DNA from: Bacillus sp. HMF5848
GTDB lineage: Bacteria; Bacillota; Bacilli; Bacillales; HMF5848
Assembly: GCF_003944835.1 (NCBI RefSeq)
Contig: NZ_RWIV01000001.1
Coordinates: forward strand, 1,155,501-1,219,500
DNA: 64,000 bases
Direction of reading: 5' to 3'
Shown here in pieces: positions 19,026-28,209 of the stretch (positions are counted from its first letter, which is position 1; every line of letters starts with the position of its first letter). The translations under genes and the position numbers were made by a program. The notes below the pieces were generated by a model, which saw only the letters and a list, made by a program, of their open reading frames with translations, made no database searches and had not been told where the DNA came from.

Positions 19026-20876
19026 ATGTGTGGCATAACTGGCTGGATCGACTTTAATCAAAATTTAACTCATGAGCACCCACAGCTAAATAAGATGGCC
19101 GAAACTCTTACTAAACGTGGCCCAGATGATACGAATACGTGGACAACGACTCACGCTGCATTCGGTCATAAACGACTTATCGTAGTAGACCCTGCAGGTG
19201 GTAAGCAGCCGATGACGCGAGATAAGCTCTCAACTTCCTACACCATTTGCTACAACGGAGAGCTATACAATACAGAGGACATCCGTAAAGAGCTTCGCAA
19301 ACGCGGCTATACATTCCAAGGGCACTCAGATACAGAAGTGCTACTATTATCATATATAGAGTGGCAGGAGCAATGTGTGGACTATTTAAATGGAATTTTT
19401 GCTTTTGCCGTTTGGGATGAAAAGCAAGAAAAAGTATTTTTAGCTCGTGATCGCTTAGGTGTAAAACCATTGTTTTATAAAAAGTCAGATGGACAGTTAT
19501 TGTTTGCGTCTGAATTAAAAGCGATATTAGCACATCGAGATGTAAAGTCGGAAGTAGGATATGAAGGTTTAGCAGAAATATTTGGGCTTGGGCCATCTCG
19601 TTCGCCTGGGCATGGTTTATTTCGTGGAATAGAAGAGTTACGCCCTGCACATGCGATGAGTTTTTCTAAGACATCTGGTTTTAAAGTATGGCGCTATTGG
19701 GATGTTGTAAGTAAACAACATACCGACTCGTTAGATGAAACGACAGAACGAGTTCGATTTTTAGTGAAAGATGCAGTCACACGCCAGCTTGTATCAGACG
19801 TGCCAGTTTGTACATTTTTGTCTGGTGGTGTGGATTCGAGTGCCATTACGGCCATAGCCGCACATGTTTTTGCAAATGAAGGGAAAGGGCCACTTCACAC
19901 GTATTCAATAGACTACGAGGATAATGACAAATTCTTTAAAGCGAATGACTTTCAGCCTAATTCAGATGCTCCGTGGATAGAGAAAATGTCAAACGAGTTT
20001 CAAACAGTTCATCATAATGCGGTGATCACACAGCAAGCGTTAGCAGATTACTTACATGAAGCCGTTCTTGTTCGTGACCAACCGGGCATGGCGGATGTGG
20101 ATTCATCGTTGTTGTGGTTTTGCAATGAAATTAAAAAGAACTTCGTCGTAGGCTTATCAGGTGAGTGTGCCGATGAAATTTTCGGAGGATACCCGTGGTT
20201 TCATCGTCCAGAAGATTTGCAACGTGGCGGATTTCCATGGATGCGTTCAACCGATCAGCGTGTTCAATTACTGCAGAATAGCTGGCAAAAGAAGCTCAAT
20301 ATTCATGAATATGTAAAAGATAAGTATGACAAAACAATAAAAGAGACACCTGTGTTAGATGGCGAATCTCAGCTTGAAACGTTTCGTCGGCAGTTATTTT
20401 ATTTAAATATGCAATGGTTTATGACTACATTGTTAGATCGTAAGGATCGTATGAGTATGGGAGCTAGTTTGGAAGTGCGTGTTCCGTTTGCAGATCATCG
20501 TCTAGTTGAATACGTATGGAATATTCCATGGGAGATGAAAATGCACGGTAACCGTGAAAAAGGTATACTTCGCAGAGCTTTAGAAGGAATCTTACCTGAT
20601 GATGTCCTGTATCGCAAAAAAAGCCCGTACCCGAAAACACACAACCCAGCTTACACTGAAGCGGTAAAAAAGTGGGTTAACGGCTTATTAGAGGATAAAA
20701 ACTCTGCGCTTTACGAATTTTTAGATCACAAGCAATTAAAAGACATCATACAATCAAATGGTAATGCCTTTACAGTTCCATGGTTTGGGCAGCTCATGAC
20801 AGGTCCGCAACTAATTGCACACTTAGGTCAAATTCACGTATGGTTCAAGGAATATAATATAAATGTTGTAGAATAG
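19026..20876 (+). CDS. asnO: Asparagine synthase (glutamine-hydrolysing), AsnO/AsnB type
   Basis: A 616-residue class II glutamine amidotransferase that makes asparagine from aspartate, ATP and glutamine. Translation must begin at ATG 19026, because Cys2 of MCGITGW is the Ntn nucleophile. Residues about 1-200 are the glutaminase domain (CYNGELYN). The synthetase domain carries the PP-loop ATP site FLSGGVDSSAI and GLSGECADEIFGGYPW. Length and position (after yisL and yisN-like, before a CrtM/YisP-type gene) match B. subtilis asnO. The last codons and stop are part of the first unit of a downstream tandem repeat. Confidence 0.93.
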   Translation: MCGITGWIDFNQNLTHEHPQLNKMAETLTKRGPDDTNTWTTTHAAFGHKRLIVVDPAGGKQPMTRDKLSTSYTICYNGELYNTEDIRKELRKRGYTFQGHSDTEVLLLSYIEWQEQCVDYLNGIFAFAVWDEKQEKVFLARDRLGVKPLFYKKSDGQLLFASELKAILAHRDVKSEVGYEGLAEIFGLGPSRSPGHGLFRGIEELRPAHAMSFSKTSGFKVWRYWDVVSKQHTDSLDETTERVRFLVKDAVTRQLVSDVPVCTFLSGGVDSSAITAIAAHVFANEGKGPLHTYSIDYEDNDKFFKANDFQPNSDAPWIEKMSNEFQTVHHNAVITQQALADYLHEAVLVRDQPGMADVDSSLLWFCNEIKKNFVVGLSGECADEIFGGYPWFHRPEDLQRGGFPWMRSTDQRVQLLQNSWQKKLNIHEYVKDKYDKTIKETPVLDGESQLETFRRQLFYLNMQWFMTTLLDRKDRMSMGASLEVRVPFADHRLVEYVWNIPWEMKMHGNREKGILRRALEGILPDDVLYRKKSPYPKTHNPAYTEAVKKWVNGLLEDKNSALYEFLDHKQLKDIIQSNGNAFTVPWFGQLMTGPQLIAHLGQIHVWFKEYNINVVE

Positions 20877-21036
20877 TGTAGGTATGATAAAAATAAATGC
20901 TTTAGAAATGTGTGTTTCATAAAAATAAATGTTGTAGCATAGTAGGTACGATTCGAGTAAATGTCTTAGCATAATAGGATGATTCGAATAAATGTCTTAG
21001 CATAATAGGTTTCAAATAAAATGTGGTAGAATAAGG
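20855..21036 (+). repeat. Tandem repeat of about 28-34 bp that begins inside the asnO 3' end
   Basis: About six units share ATAAATGTTGTAGCATAGTA and variants (ATAAATGTCTTAGCATAATA). The first unit, ATAAATGTTGTAGAATAGTG, contains the last four asnO sense codons plus its TAG stop. Unit lengths are not multiples of three. The array ends just before the terminator at 21045. Confidence 0.85.
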
Positions 21037-21044
21037 TTTATTTA

Positions 21045-21070
21045 AAAGGGCGATGCGTCGTCCTTTTTTT
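21045..21070 (+). terminator. Terminator after the asnO repeat array
   Basis: AAAGGGCGA pairs with TCGTCCTTT (one G-T pair) across a TGCG loop, followed by a T-run. Confidence 0.85.
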
Positions 21071-21338
21071 GTGTTTAGAGAAGTATGCTTTAAATTAAAG
21101 CCTTCTAGGGTATTGTAAGACGAGAGCCTTGCGCTATTGAAATGTATGGTTAAGCTGGATAGCATACGTATTTGGAAGTTTAGACGTATGCTGTAGTAAT
21201 AAACTCATCATGTCCTTACAATTTTTTGAAACAGTGTCACTTTTTTATTTTCTAAATGTGAGAGATTATATTGGTGTTTTTAATTTTTTTAATGTACAAT
21301 ATTTGTATAACTATTGTATAACGAAGAGGGGCGTAAGT

Positions 21339-22868
21339 ATGACAAGTCGAATAGTCGTGCTGGGAGCTGGTCCAGGGGGATTAGCAGCAGCAATGTTACT
21401 GGCAAGTCAGGGATATCAAGTCGATGTATATGAAAAACAACCTTACATAGGTGGACGTAATGCCGCACTTCAACTCGGTGATTTTACGTTTGATGTTGGT
21501 CCCACTTTCCTCAGTATGCCTCATATCGTCGAGGAATTATTTGAAGCGAGTGGACGGAGTGTGCATGATTATTTAGATTTAAAAGAATTAGTAGATATGT
21601 ATGAACTGCATTTTGAAAATTCTTCTCTTGTAATGACACGAAATCAAGAGAAGATGAAAACTAGAATAGAAGAACTGTTTCCAGGAAACGGAGCCGGTTA
21701 CGAAAAATTTTTACAAGAAACAGAAAAGAAAATGGCTCGCTTAACGCCTATTTTGCAATCACGCATGGAATCGTTACTATCATATGTGTCACCACGTGTG
21801 TTAAAAGCATTACCACAGTTGTCCTTAACAAAGAGTCTATATGATGTATTAAGTGACTTTTTTACAGATGAAAACTTAAAGCTCGCATTTACATTTCAGT
21901 CAAAATACTTAGGCATGAGTCCATGGGAATGCCCTGGTGCTTTCTCTATTTTATCATATATGGAACACGCATATGGAATTTACCACCCAATCGGTGGGGT
22001 AAATCAACTACCACATGCTATGGCTAAAGTAGTGGAAGAGTATGGTGGGAAAATACATTTAAATAATGGTGTCGACAAGCTATGGATTGAAAAGGGCGTC
22101 GTGAAAGGTGTTTGTCTAGAAAATGGAGAGAATGTGGCAGCAGACAAAGTTGTAATAAATGGTGACTTTGCCCATGTGATGACAAATCTAGTTGAACCAG
22201 GTGTACTGAAGAAATATACACCAGAAAAGCTCGCGAAGAAAAAGTATTCATGTTCGACATTTATGATGTATGTCGGTCTAGATAAGCAATACGAGTTGCC
22301 GCACCATACGATTGTTTTTTCTAAAGATTATCGTACTTTTGTAGAAAAAATAACAGGTAGCATGGAGCTTCCAGATGATCTGTCGATTTATATTCAAAAT
22401 CCAGTTGTAACGGATTCAACATTGGCACCTCCAGGCAAGTCCGGCCTATATATATTAGCACCCGCACCAAACAACTTTAGCGAACTAGATTGGGAGACGC
22501 ATAAACAAGCATTTCGTAGATTAGTGCTAGATACGATTGAAGCGCGGACGGAATTTAAAAACCTTGAAGCGCATATTGAAGTCGAAAAAATATTGACGCC
22601 GCTTAATTGGCAGCATGATATTCATGTATATCAAGGTGCAACCTTTAACCTTGGTCATAACTTATCGCAGATGATGGCATTCCGCCCTCACAATAAATTT
22701 GAAGAGCTAAAAAATTGCTGGCTTGTAGGTGGTGGCACACATCCTGGTAGCGGACTTCCTACTATTCTTGAATCTGCAAGAATAACAACGAACGGTATAT
22801 TAGGCGAAGACGGTAAAGAAACACTTATAGTGCCAGCGTTACCGGCACAAAAATCAGCCGCAATTTAA
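21339..22868 (+). CDS. CrtN/CrtI-family carotenoid desaturase paralogue 1
   Basis: A 509-residue flavoprotein of the phytoene/diapophytoene desaturase family. An N-terminal FAD-binding motif VVLGAGPGGLAAA is followed by YEKQPYIGGRN and FDVGPTFLSM. The C-terminal carotenoid-desaturase signature reads FRPHNKF...WLVGGGTHPGSGLPTI. It probably acts on a C30 backbone made by the nearby CrtM, either desaturating it or oxidising an end group. Pigmented Bacillus strains carry several such paralogues (crtNa, Nb, Nc), and sequence alone does not fix which step this one does. A long upstream extension of the frame lacks a ribosome-binding site; ATG 21339 follows AGAGGGG. It forms an operon with the next crtN-like gene. 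Confidence 0.85.
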   Translation: MTSRIVVLGAGPGGLAAAMLLASQGYQVDVYEKQPYIGGRNAALQLGDFTFDVGPTFLSMPHIVEELFEASGRSVHDYLDLKELVDMYELHFENSSLVMTRNQEKMKTRIEELFPGNGAGYEKFLQETEKKMARLTPILQSRMESLLSYVSPRVLKALPQLSLTKSLYDVLSDFFTDENLKLAFTFQSKYLGMSPWECPGAFSILSYMEHAYGIYHPIGGVNQLPHAMAKVVEEYGGKIHLNNGVDKLWIEKGVVKGVCLENGENVAADKVVINGDFAHVMTNLVEPGVLKKYTPEKLAKKKYSCSTFMMYVGLDKQYELPHHTIVFSKDYRTFVEKITGSMELPDDLSIYIQNPVVTDSTLAPPGKSGLYILAPAPNNFSELDWETHKQAFRRLVLDTIEARTEFKNLEAHIEVEKILTPLNWQHDIHVYQGATFNLGHNLSQMMAFRPHNKFEELKNCWLVGGGTHPGSGLPTILESARITTNGILGEDGKETLIVPALPAQKSAAI

Positions 22869-22887
22869 TGTGGAATGGGGTGAGCAT

Positions 22888-24366
22888 ATGAGAGTCGGGA
22901 TAGTCGGAGGCGGTGTCGGTGGTATGATAACCGGTTTGTTACTCCTAGAAAAAGGGTATGATGTTACGATATTTGAGAAGTCTGATAGGTTAGGTGGACG
23001 GTTACGCTATGTTGAACATGAAGGATATCGGATTGATCAAGGCCCTACTATTGTCCTCCTACCTGACATGCTTCGAGATATTTTACAGGCAGCGGGTGTA
23101 TCTATAGATCAATATTCGTTACAAGCGTGTGACCCATTGTACTCTATTCAATTTGCCGACGGTAATACTTTTACGAAAAGAGCCAACCTTGATGAGCAAC
23201 TTGCTGAAATAGAGCGAGTGTTTCCAGGTCAAAGTAATGGGTTTAGTCGCTTTATGAAAGATATGGAACAGCGATTTTCTATCGGTCACCCAGCTTTTTT
23301 AAAAAAGCAATTTATTCGTAAAAGTGATTTTTGGACGACAAAAAACTTAAAAGCGATGCTTAAGCTAAAAGCATACCAAACAGCAGATCAATTTCTAAAA
23401 AGTTACTTTGATAATGAACAATTACGACTGGCATATTCATTACAAACTCTTTATATTGGTGGAAATCCCTATGCCACTCCTGCTATGTACAACTTAATCT
23501 CTTATAGTGAGCATGCACACGGCATTTACTATGTAAAAGGTGGATATGCAAGTCTCGTGAAAGTACTGCACGATACACTTGAGGCAAAAGGAGCAATCAT
23601 TTACACTAAAACACAAGTAGATGAAGTCGTCGTTGAAGGGGATGTCGCGACAGGCGTCGTGAGTGATAATCGACTTTATGAGTTTGATAGTGTTATATTG
23701 AACGGCGATTTTCCAATTGCAAGTAAACTATTGAAAAAACGTTCAGGTTCGGAGCGGAAGTTCACCCCATCATCAGGATGTTTACTTCTATACATGGGGA
23801 TTGATAAAGTCTACAAGGATAACAACGTACATCAATTCTTCTTGCCGGACAACTTTGAACAGACGATGACTGATATTTTTATAAAAAAACAAATACCTGA
23901 AAATCCATCTTTTTATACGTTTCATCCTTCGATTATAGATGACAGCCTAGCACCAGCGGGCAAAGGTGTCATGTATATGCTTGTGCCGGTTCCATCAGGT
24001 GACCATATAGATTGGGAATCTCAAAAGGATAGATTAGTTGATCAAATTTTACAAGAAGCTGAAACAAAAGGCTTTCCTGGCTTACGAGGTGCAATAGAAT
24101 GGCTTGAGGTGCGTACCCCTCAAGATTCGGCTCGCGATGGATTGTTTGCTGGCGGTAGCTTCGGCATTGCACCAACTCTCTTTCAATCAGGCGTATTTCG
24201 CCCACAAGTGAAGCCATATGACATTGACAATTTATTCGCAGTCGGTGCCTCGATTCACCCTGGAGGAGGCATCCCCATTGTAATGCAAGGCGCGATGCTA
24301 TGTGCGGAGGAAGCTTCAAAATATAGTCAGAGTATTCAACAGCAATACGCCGAAATAAGTAGATAA
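22888..24366 (+). CDS. crtN: CrtN-like dehydrosqualene (diapophytoene) desaturase
   Basis: A 492-residue FAD-dependent desaturase starting MRVGIVGGGVGGM. It has the CrtN-like YRIDQGPTIVLLPDM region, SLQTLYIGGNPY, and a C-terminus GGSFGIAPTLFQSG then VGASIHPGGGIPIV. Of the three paralogues in the window it is the most like S. aureus CrtN, which converts dehydrosqualene to diaponeurosporene. It begins 20 bp after the preceding paralogue, with GGGGTGAG before ATG 22888. Its stop codon lies at the edge of the first unit of a short downstream repeat. Confidence 0.82.
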   Translation: MRVGIVGGGVGGMITGLLLLEKGYDVTIFEKSDRLGGRLRYVEHEGYRIDQGPTIVLLPDMLRDILQAAGVSIDQYSLQACDPLYSIQFADGNTFTKRANLDEQLAEIERVFPGQSNGFSRFMKDMEQRFSIGHPAFLKKQFIRKSDFWTTKNLKAMLKLKAYQTADQFLKSYFDNEQLRLAYSLQTLYIGGNPYATPAMYNLISYSEHAHGIYYVKGGYASLVKVLHDTLEAKGAIIYTKTQVDEVVVEGDVATGVVSDNRLYEFDSVILNGDFPIASKLLKKRSGSERKFTPSSGCLLLYMGIDKVYKDNNVHQFFLPDNFEQTMTDIFIKKQIPENPSFYTFHPSIIDDSLAPAGKGVMYMLVPVPSGDHIDWESQKDRLVDQILQEAETKGFPGLRGAIEWLEVRTPQDSARDGLFAGGSFGIAPTLFQSGVFRPQVKPYDIDNLFAVGASIHPGGGIPIVMQGAMLCAEEASKYSQSIQQQYAEISR

Positions 24367-24476
24367 CCGGTAAGAAGTATGCTGGGGTAGGAATATAATC
24401 GGATATTGTAGGTTGGAGTAAGTTGATAGCGATAAGTCGTATGCTGGGGTAGGTATATAACGATAAGTCGTGTGGG
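24361..24476 (+). repeat. Short degenerate repeat between crtN and crtM
   Basis: The block GTATGCTGGGGTAGG followed by ATATAA occurs at about 24377-24398 and 24439-24460. Each is preceded by a TAAG-containing stretch (GATAACCGGTAAGAA / GATAGCGATAAGTC), and a partial third unit follows. The first unit starts at the stop codon of crtN (TAA 24364-24366). Confidence 0.7.
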
Positions 24477-24514
24477 ACCGACCCGATAAAGTTTCTTACG
24501 AAAGGAGTGGGAAT

Positions 24515-25348
24515 TTGGATAAGTTAAAACATGCTTATGATATTTGCGAGGCAATCATTAAAGAGAATTCAAAGACATTTTATAAAGCATTTTCTTTTTT
24601 ACCTGCGAAACAAAAGCGAGCTGTATGGGCCATTTACGCTTTTTGCCGTACAGTAGATGATATTGTCGATGAGGGTGAGCAGCCACTAGAAGGGTTGCAA
24701 CAATTTGAACACGACTTTAATACATTTCTTTCAGGCCAGCTACCGAACGACAATGTCATGTGGGTAGCTTTGCAGGATGTTTTTCAATCATATGACATGA
24801 ATGAACAAGCATTTCATGACATGATTAAAGGCCAAAGCTTTGATTTAGTAAAAAAAGAATATGAAACGCTAAATGAGGTTCTTGATTACTCCTATCACGT
24901 TGCTAGTACGGTAGGGTTAATGCTATTGCCAGTTCTCGCTCCTGGGAAATTTGATAGACTACGAGAAAGTGCCATCAAACTAGGCTTAGCAATGCAACTG
25001 ACAAATATTTTACGCGATATCGGAGAAGATTTAGAACGAGGTCGCGTGTATATACCAAAGGATGTTTCGTTACAGTACCGATACAGCGAAGGAGATTTGC
25101 ATTCTCGCGTGGTAAATGCCCCATTTGTGCACGTATGGGAGCACCTAGCTAATATCGCAGAGGAGTTATACGCGCAGAGCTTTGAAGATTTAGGTGAATA
25201 TCCGTTATATTCACGCACACCAGTCAAAGGAGCTGGTATTCTCTACCGTTCTATCTTAGATGAGATACGCAAAAACCACTACAATGTCTTCTCTAACCGC
25301 AACTTCGTTAGCTCAGCAACGAAAGCGAAGTTGTTGGCGCAGATGTAG
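24515..25348 (+). CDS. crtM: Dehydrosqualene synthase CrtM
   Basis: A 277-residue squalene/phytoene synthase-family enzyme expected to join two farnesyl-PP molecules head-to-head, giving the C30 precursor for the desaturases beside it. Both Asp-rich motifs are intact: TVDDIVDE (about residue 47) and LRDIGEDLERGRVYIP. The conserved YAFCRT, AMQLTNI and DLVKKEYETL segments are present. The start is TTG 24515, 7 nt after AAAGGAG; codons upstream of it contain the ribosome-binding site. It occupies the place after asnO that holds yisP in B. subtilis. Confidence 0.9.
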   Translation: MDKLKHAYDICEAIIKENSKTFYKAFSFLPAKQKRAVWAIYAFCRTVDDIVDEGEQPLEGLQQFEHDFNTFLSGQLPNDNVMWVALQDVFQSYDMNEQAFHDMIKGQSFDLVKKEYETLNEVLDYSYHVASTVGLMLLPVLAPGKFDRLRESAIKLGLAMQLTNILRDIGEDLERGRVYIPKDVSLQYRYSEGDLHSRVVNAPFVHVWEHLANIAEELYAQSFEDLGEYPLYSRTPVKGAGILYRSILDEIRKNHYNVFSNRNFVSSATKAKLLAQM

Positions 25349-25457
25349 GAGTGTGACTGGGTTATAACTTTTGAAAGCACAGAGATAAACGAAAGATAGG
25401 TGGATTGCAACTAGCCAGTTTTAGGGGCGTGGTTGAGTTGAATTGGCAGCGAACTTG

Positions 25458-25494
25458 AAAAAACACAAACATCCGTGGGGTGTTTGTGTTTTTT
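25458..25494. terminator. Terminator after crtM
   Basis: AAAAACACAAACA and TGTTTGTGTTTTT form a 13-bp perfect stem with a 9-nt loop and T/A runs on both sides. It lies 110 bp after crtM. Confidence 0.85.
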
Positions 25495-25642
25495 ATGGTA
25501 ATCTGAGCGATATTACATTTTACTAACGGAATTCTAAGAAAAAATAACGTTATGACGATATTTGGTAGAGTTTCTAGCATTAAATGATAAAAATTATGGG
25601 GCTTTTCATGTCGAATTATGTTGTTTGAAGTCGAGGTTTGTA

Positions 25643-25738
25643 GGTGCCTGGCACGCTCAAAAATGAGGGTTGTAACAATCTAGTAATATCAAGGGTGCAT
25701 AATTTGTCGTCAATTGTCGGTGCCAGGCACCGACAATT
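25643..25738. repeat. REP-like palindrome pair upstream of the RAYT transposase
   Basis: Two related palindromes: GTGCCTGGCAC at 25643-25653, and a longer one at 25712-25738 whose 13-bp arms (AATTGTCGGTGCC / GGCACCGACAATT) are perfect around a central A. The central base is T in one and A in the other, as expected for elements in inverted orientation. They lie 85-180 bp before the RAYT start, the classic arrangement for REP elements mobilised by such a transposase. Confidence 0.75.
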
Positions 25739-25822
25739 TTATATATATTTTGACAAATCGTTAACTAATATTGCCAAAATACTAACTATTTTTTAAAATG
25801 TATATGCAAAGGAGGGATAAAA

Positions 25823-26398
25823 ATGCCGAGAAATCCAAGGTTGTATCAACCTATGAGTTTTTATCACATCACAAGTAGGTCGATAGAAAGATACTTATTC
25901 AAAACAGAGGAGGATTACTATAGATTTTTGAATATATTATATTTATCTACTAAAAAACATAACGTTATTATTTGTTCATATTGTTTAATGAGAAACCACT
26001 TTCATCTAATTATTCAAACCCCACATTACCACATTTCGAACCTCATAGGACAGATAAAAAAACAATACTCAAACTACTACAATAAACAATATAACCGAAA
26101 AGGACCTCTATATGAGAAACGATTTTTTGCAAAAGAAGTTATAGATAATTCATCGTTATTATTAACGAGTAGTTATGTTCACTTTAACCCCACAAGGCAC
26201 AACGTTGTTTATAATCCACATCATTACCAATACTCAAGTTATAAATACTACTATGACATACAACAAAAAAGCCCTAGACTATTAACAATGTCCCCTATAC
26301 TGAATATTTTCTCTGGGTCAATTGAAGACCAGGCAAAATCATACATAACCTGGTGTGAGCAAGCATGGTTACAACGGAATAATCGAGTTAAACAATAG
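25823..26398 (+). CDS. REP-associated tyrosine transposase (RAYT, Y1/HUH family)
   Basis: A 191-residue single-strand transposase of the IS200/IS605-related RAYT group. It has the N-terminal FYHITSRSIERYLF, the metal-binding HUH motif in YCLMRNHFHLIIQT, GPLYEKRFFAKEVID, and a candidate catalytic Tyr in LLTSSYVHFNPTRHN. RAYTs act on REP hairpins and are usually single-copy domesticated genes rather than members of a multicopy IS. The start follows AAAGGAGGG. There are no terminal repeats of an IS. The gene is inserted between crtM and the minus-strand crt genes. Confidence 0.88.
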   Translation: MPRNPRLYQPMSFYHITSRSIERYLFKTEEDYYRFLNILYLSTKKHNVIICSYCLMRNHFHLIIQTPHYHISNLIGQIKKQYSNYYNKQYNRKGPLYEKRFFAKEVIDNSSLLLTSSYVHFNPTRHNVVYNPHHYQYSSYKYYYDIQQKSPRLLTMSPILNIFSGSIEDQAKSYITWCEQAWLQRNNRVKQ

Positions 26399-26503
26399 AA
26401 AGTTCATACCCCCGTCATCAAAATATTATTTAACTTTGGATGCTCCGAAAAAGTAATGGTGCTGCACGATTAGCATTTAATCATTATTACTTAGTTTATT
26501 AAT

Positions 26504-26536
26504 AAGAAAAAACACAAGACTTAAAGAAAGCTTGTG
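26504..26536 (-). terminator. Terminator for the minus-strand crt operon
   Basis: On the minus strand CACAAG pairs with CTTGTG across a short A/T-rich loop and is followed by TTTTTTCTT. It lies 46 bp beyond the stop at 26582. Confidence 0.65.
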
Positions 26537-26581
26537 CCTTAATTTAATGATTTACAGTAAAAAGTCAGCCCGCACACCCCA

Positions 26582-28075
26582 TCACCTCACCCCAACCTTT
26601 CCGTGCTTTCGATCGACATACTTTCCGACGTTCAAGCCGCCGAGTGTGACCATCGGTGAGCCGCCGCCGGGGTGGGTGGTACCGCCGACGAAGTATAAAC
26701 CGCGGACATCGGGGCTCACGTTGCTTGGACGGAAGAAGGCGTCGGTTCGGTGGTTCGATGATATGCCATATAGAGCGCCGCGGAAGGCGGCGAAGCTCGA
26801 AGCAATGTCAGAAGGTGTAATAACGCGCTCGTACGAAAGGTGTGAGCGGATATCGAGCCCTTGCTCCTGTAACTTATCGTAAATGATGTTTTTGTAGTGT
26901 TCTGGATTCACTTGTAAACCGTTCTCTTTTCGTAACGCGGGTGCGTTTACTAATATGAATAAGTTTGAGCCGCCTTCAATGGCCGCCGTGCTATCAGTAA
27001 ATGCAGAATTACAAATGTAAATCGTTGGGTCATCACTGTATATCTTTTCTTTAAAAATTTCAGTGAATTCACGTTTATAATTGCTTGAAAAATATACATT
27101 GTGATGCAGTAATTTATCGAACTGTTTAGACACGCCTGCCAAAATAACAAACGCGGATATCGAAGGATCATATTTAAAGATTTTACTATCTGGAAAGCTT
27201 GGACGGTGGACCTCCGGAATGAGCCGTTGATACGTTGTCAGCAAGTCCGCATTCGCAATCACGGCGTCAGCCCCTACTTTTTCACCATTTTCCAACAAAA
27301 CTCCCACTGCCTGTCGGTTCTCCACAAGTACTTCCTTAATAGAAGTAGAGGTGTGAATTTTTACGCCGAGCTTCTTGGCCACCTTTTCAAAGCCGCGGGC
27401 TATGTTATAATTACCACCTTTTACATAATACACACCTTGATTTAACTCTAAATGAGCAATCAACGCGAATGTTGCCGGTGTTAAATAAGGTGAAGAGCCA
27501 ATGTATGTGGCATAGCGATTGAAGGCTTGAATAACTTGTTCGTTTTTAAAAAAGATGCGAAAGAAGCTGTCTAATGTTTGAAAAGGGCGCACCCTCATAA
27601 AAGCTCTGCTTAATCGCGGTGAAAGAAAGTCAGGTAAAGATGAAAAGATTTTCGGGAAAAATTCGTGCTCAGCAATGTTATAAAGCTGACGCACCTCCCT
27701 TAAAAACCGCTCTAAATTCTTAAACCCATGAGGATCTAGCGACTTCAACTGCGATAACATAACTTCTTTATTACTCGAAAAATCAAAGCTCGTGCCATCT
27801 GCAAAAATATTTCGTGTATGTCGGTCTAATTTAACTAGCTCAAAATAATCTTCCGCACGTTCGCCTGTTTGTTCAATGACTTGCTTAAATATTTGTGGCA
27901 TCGTGATGGTGTTAGGTCCGAAGTCAAAACGAAATCCATTGTTACTAGTAACCTCCATAAGCTTGCCACCAACATGTTCGTTTTTTTCAAAAATCTCAAC
28001 AGAATGCCCTAAATTGGCAAGGGTAATGGCCGTCGATAACCCTCCTAAACCAGCACCAATAACAATGACTTTCAT
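26582..28075 (-). CDS. crtP: CrtP/CrtNb-like diaponeurosporene oxygenase
   Basis: A 497-residue FAD-dependent member of the desaturase family. It has an N-terminal VIVIGAGLGGLSTA motif, EIFEKNEHVGGK and FDFGPNTITMPQ, and a C-terminal signature YFVGGTTHPGGGSPMVTLGG. That last motif is characteristic of S. aureus CrtP and Bacillus CrtNb, which oxidise a terminal methyl of C30 carotenoids to an aldehyde. It is the closest of the three paralogues to that oxygenase type. It is on the strand opposite crtN and crtM, and heads toward the RAYT gene. The glycosyltransferase gene lies 134 bp upstream. Confidence 0.8.
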   Translation of the reverse strand: MKVIVIGAGLGGLSTAITLANLGHSVEIFEKNEHVGGKLMEVTSNNGFRFDFGPNTITMPQIFKQVIEQTGERAEDYFELVKLDRHTRNIFADGTSFDFSSNKEVMLSQLKSLDPHGFKNLERFLREVRQLYNIAEHEFFPKIFSSLPDFLSPRLSRAFMRVRPFQTLDSFFRIFFKNEQVIQAFNRYATYIGSSPYLTPATFALIAHLELNQGVYYVKGGNYNIARGFEKVAKKLGVKIHTSTSIKEVLVENRQAVGVLLENGEKVGADAVIANADLLTTYQRLIPEVHRPSFPDSKIFKYDPSISAFVILAGVSKQFDKLLHHNVYFSSNYKREFTEIFKEKIYSDDPTIYICNSAFTDSTAAIEGGSNLFILVNAPALRKENGLQVNPEHYKNIIYDKLQEQGLDIRSHLSYERVITPSDIASSFAAFRGALYGISSNHRTDAFFRPSNVSPDVRGLYFVGGTTHPGGGSPMVTLGGLNVGKYVDRKHGKVGVR

Positions 28076-28209
28076 TAAAAAACCTCCATCAAGTTATTTA
28101 TAAATAAGCAGCAACATAAATTAATACGCACTCTCGGTTCACATCTGAACCACACGCCCCACACGTATCTTGCAACGCTTAAAATGACCTCTTCAATACA
28201 AATCATCCC

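Noticed and set aside
19177-19650. 157-codon minus-strand frame inside asnO
   Set aside because: Antisense shadow of a highly conserved gene.
25823-26398. Annotating the transposase as a complete IS200/IS605 element
   Set aside because: No element ends or partner orfB are visible. The sequence and nearby REP palindromes fit a single-copy RAYT.
27206-27445. Short plus-strand frames opposite the crtP-like gene
   Set aside because: Shadows of the minus-strand coding sequence without start signals.
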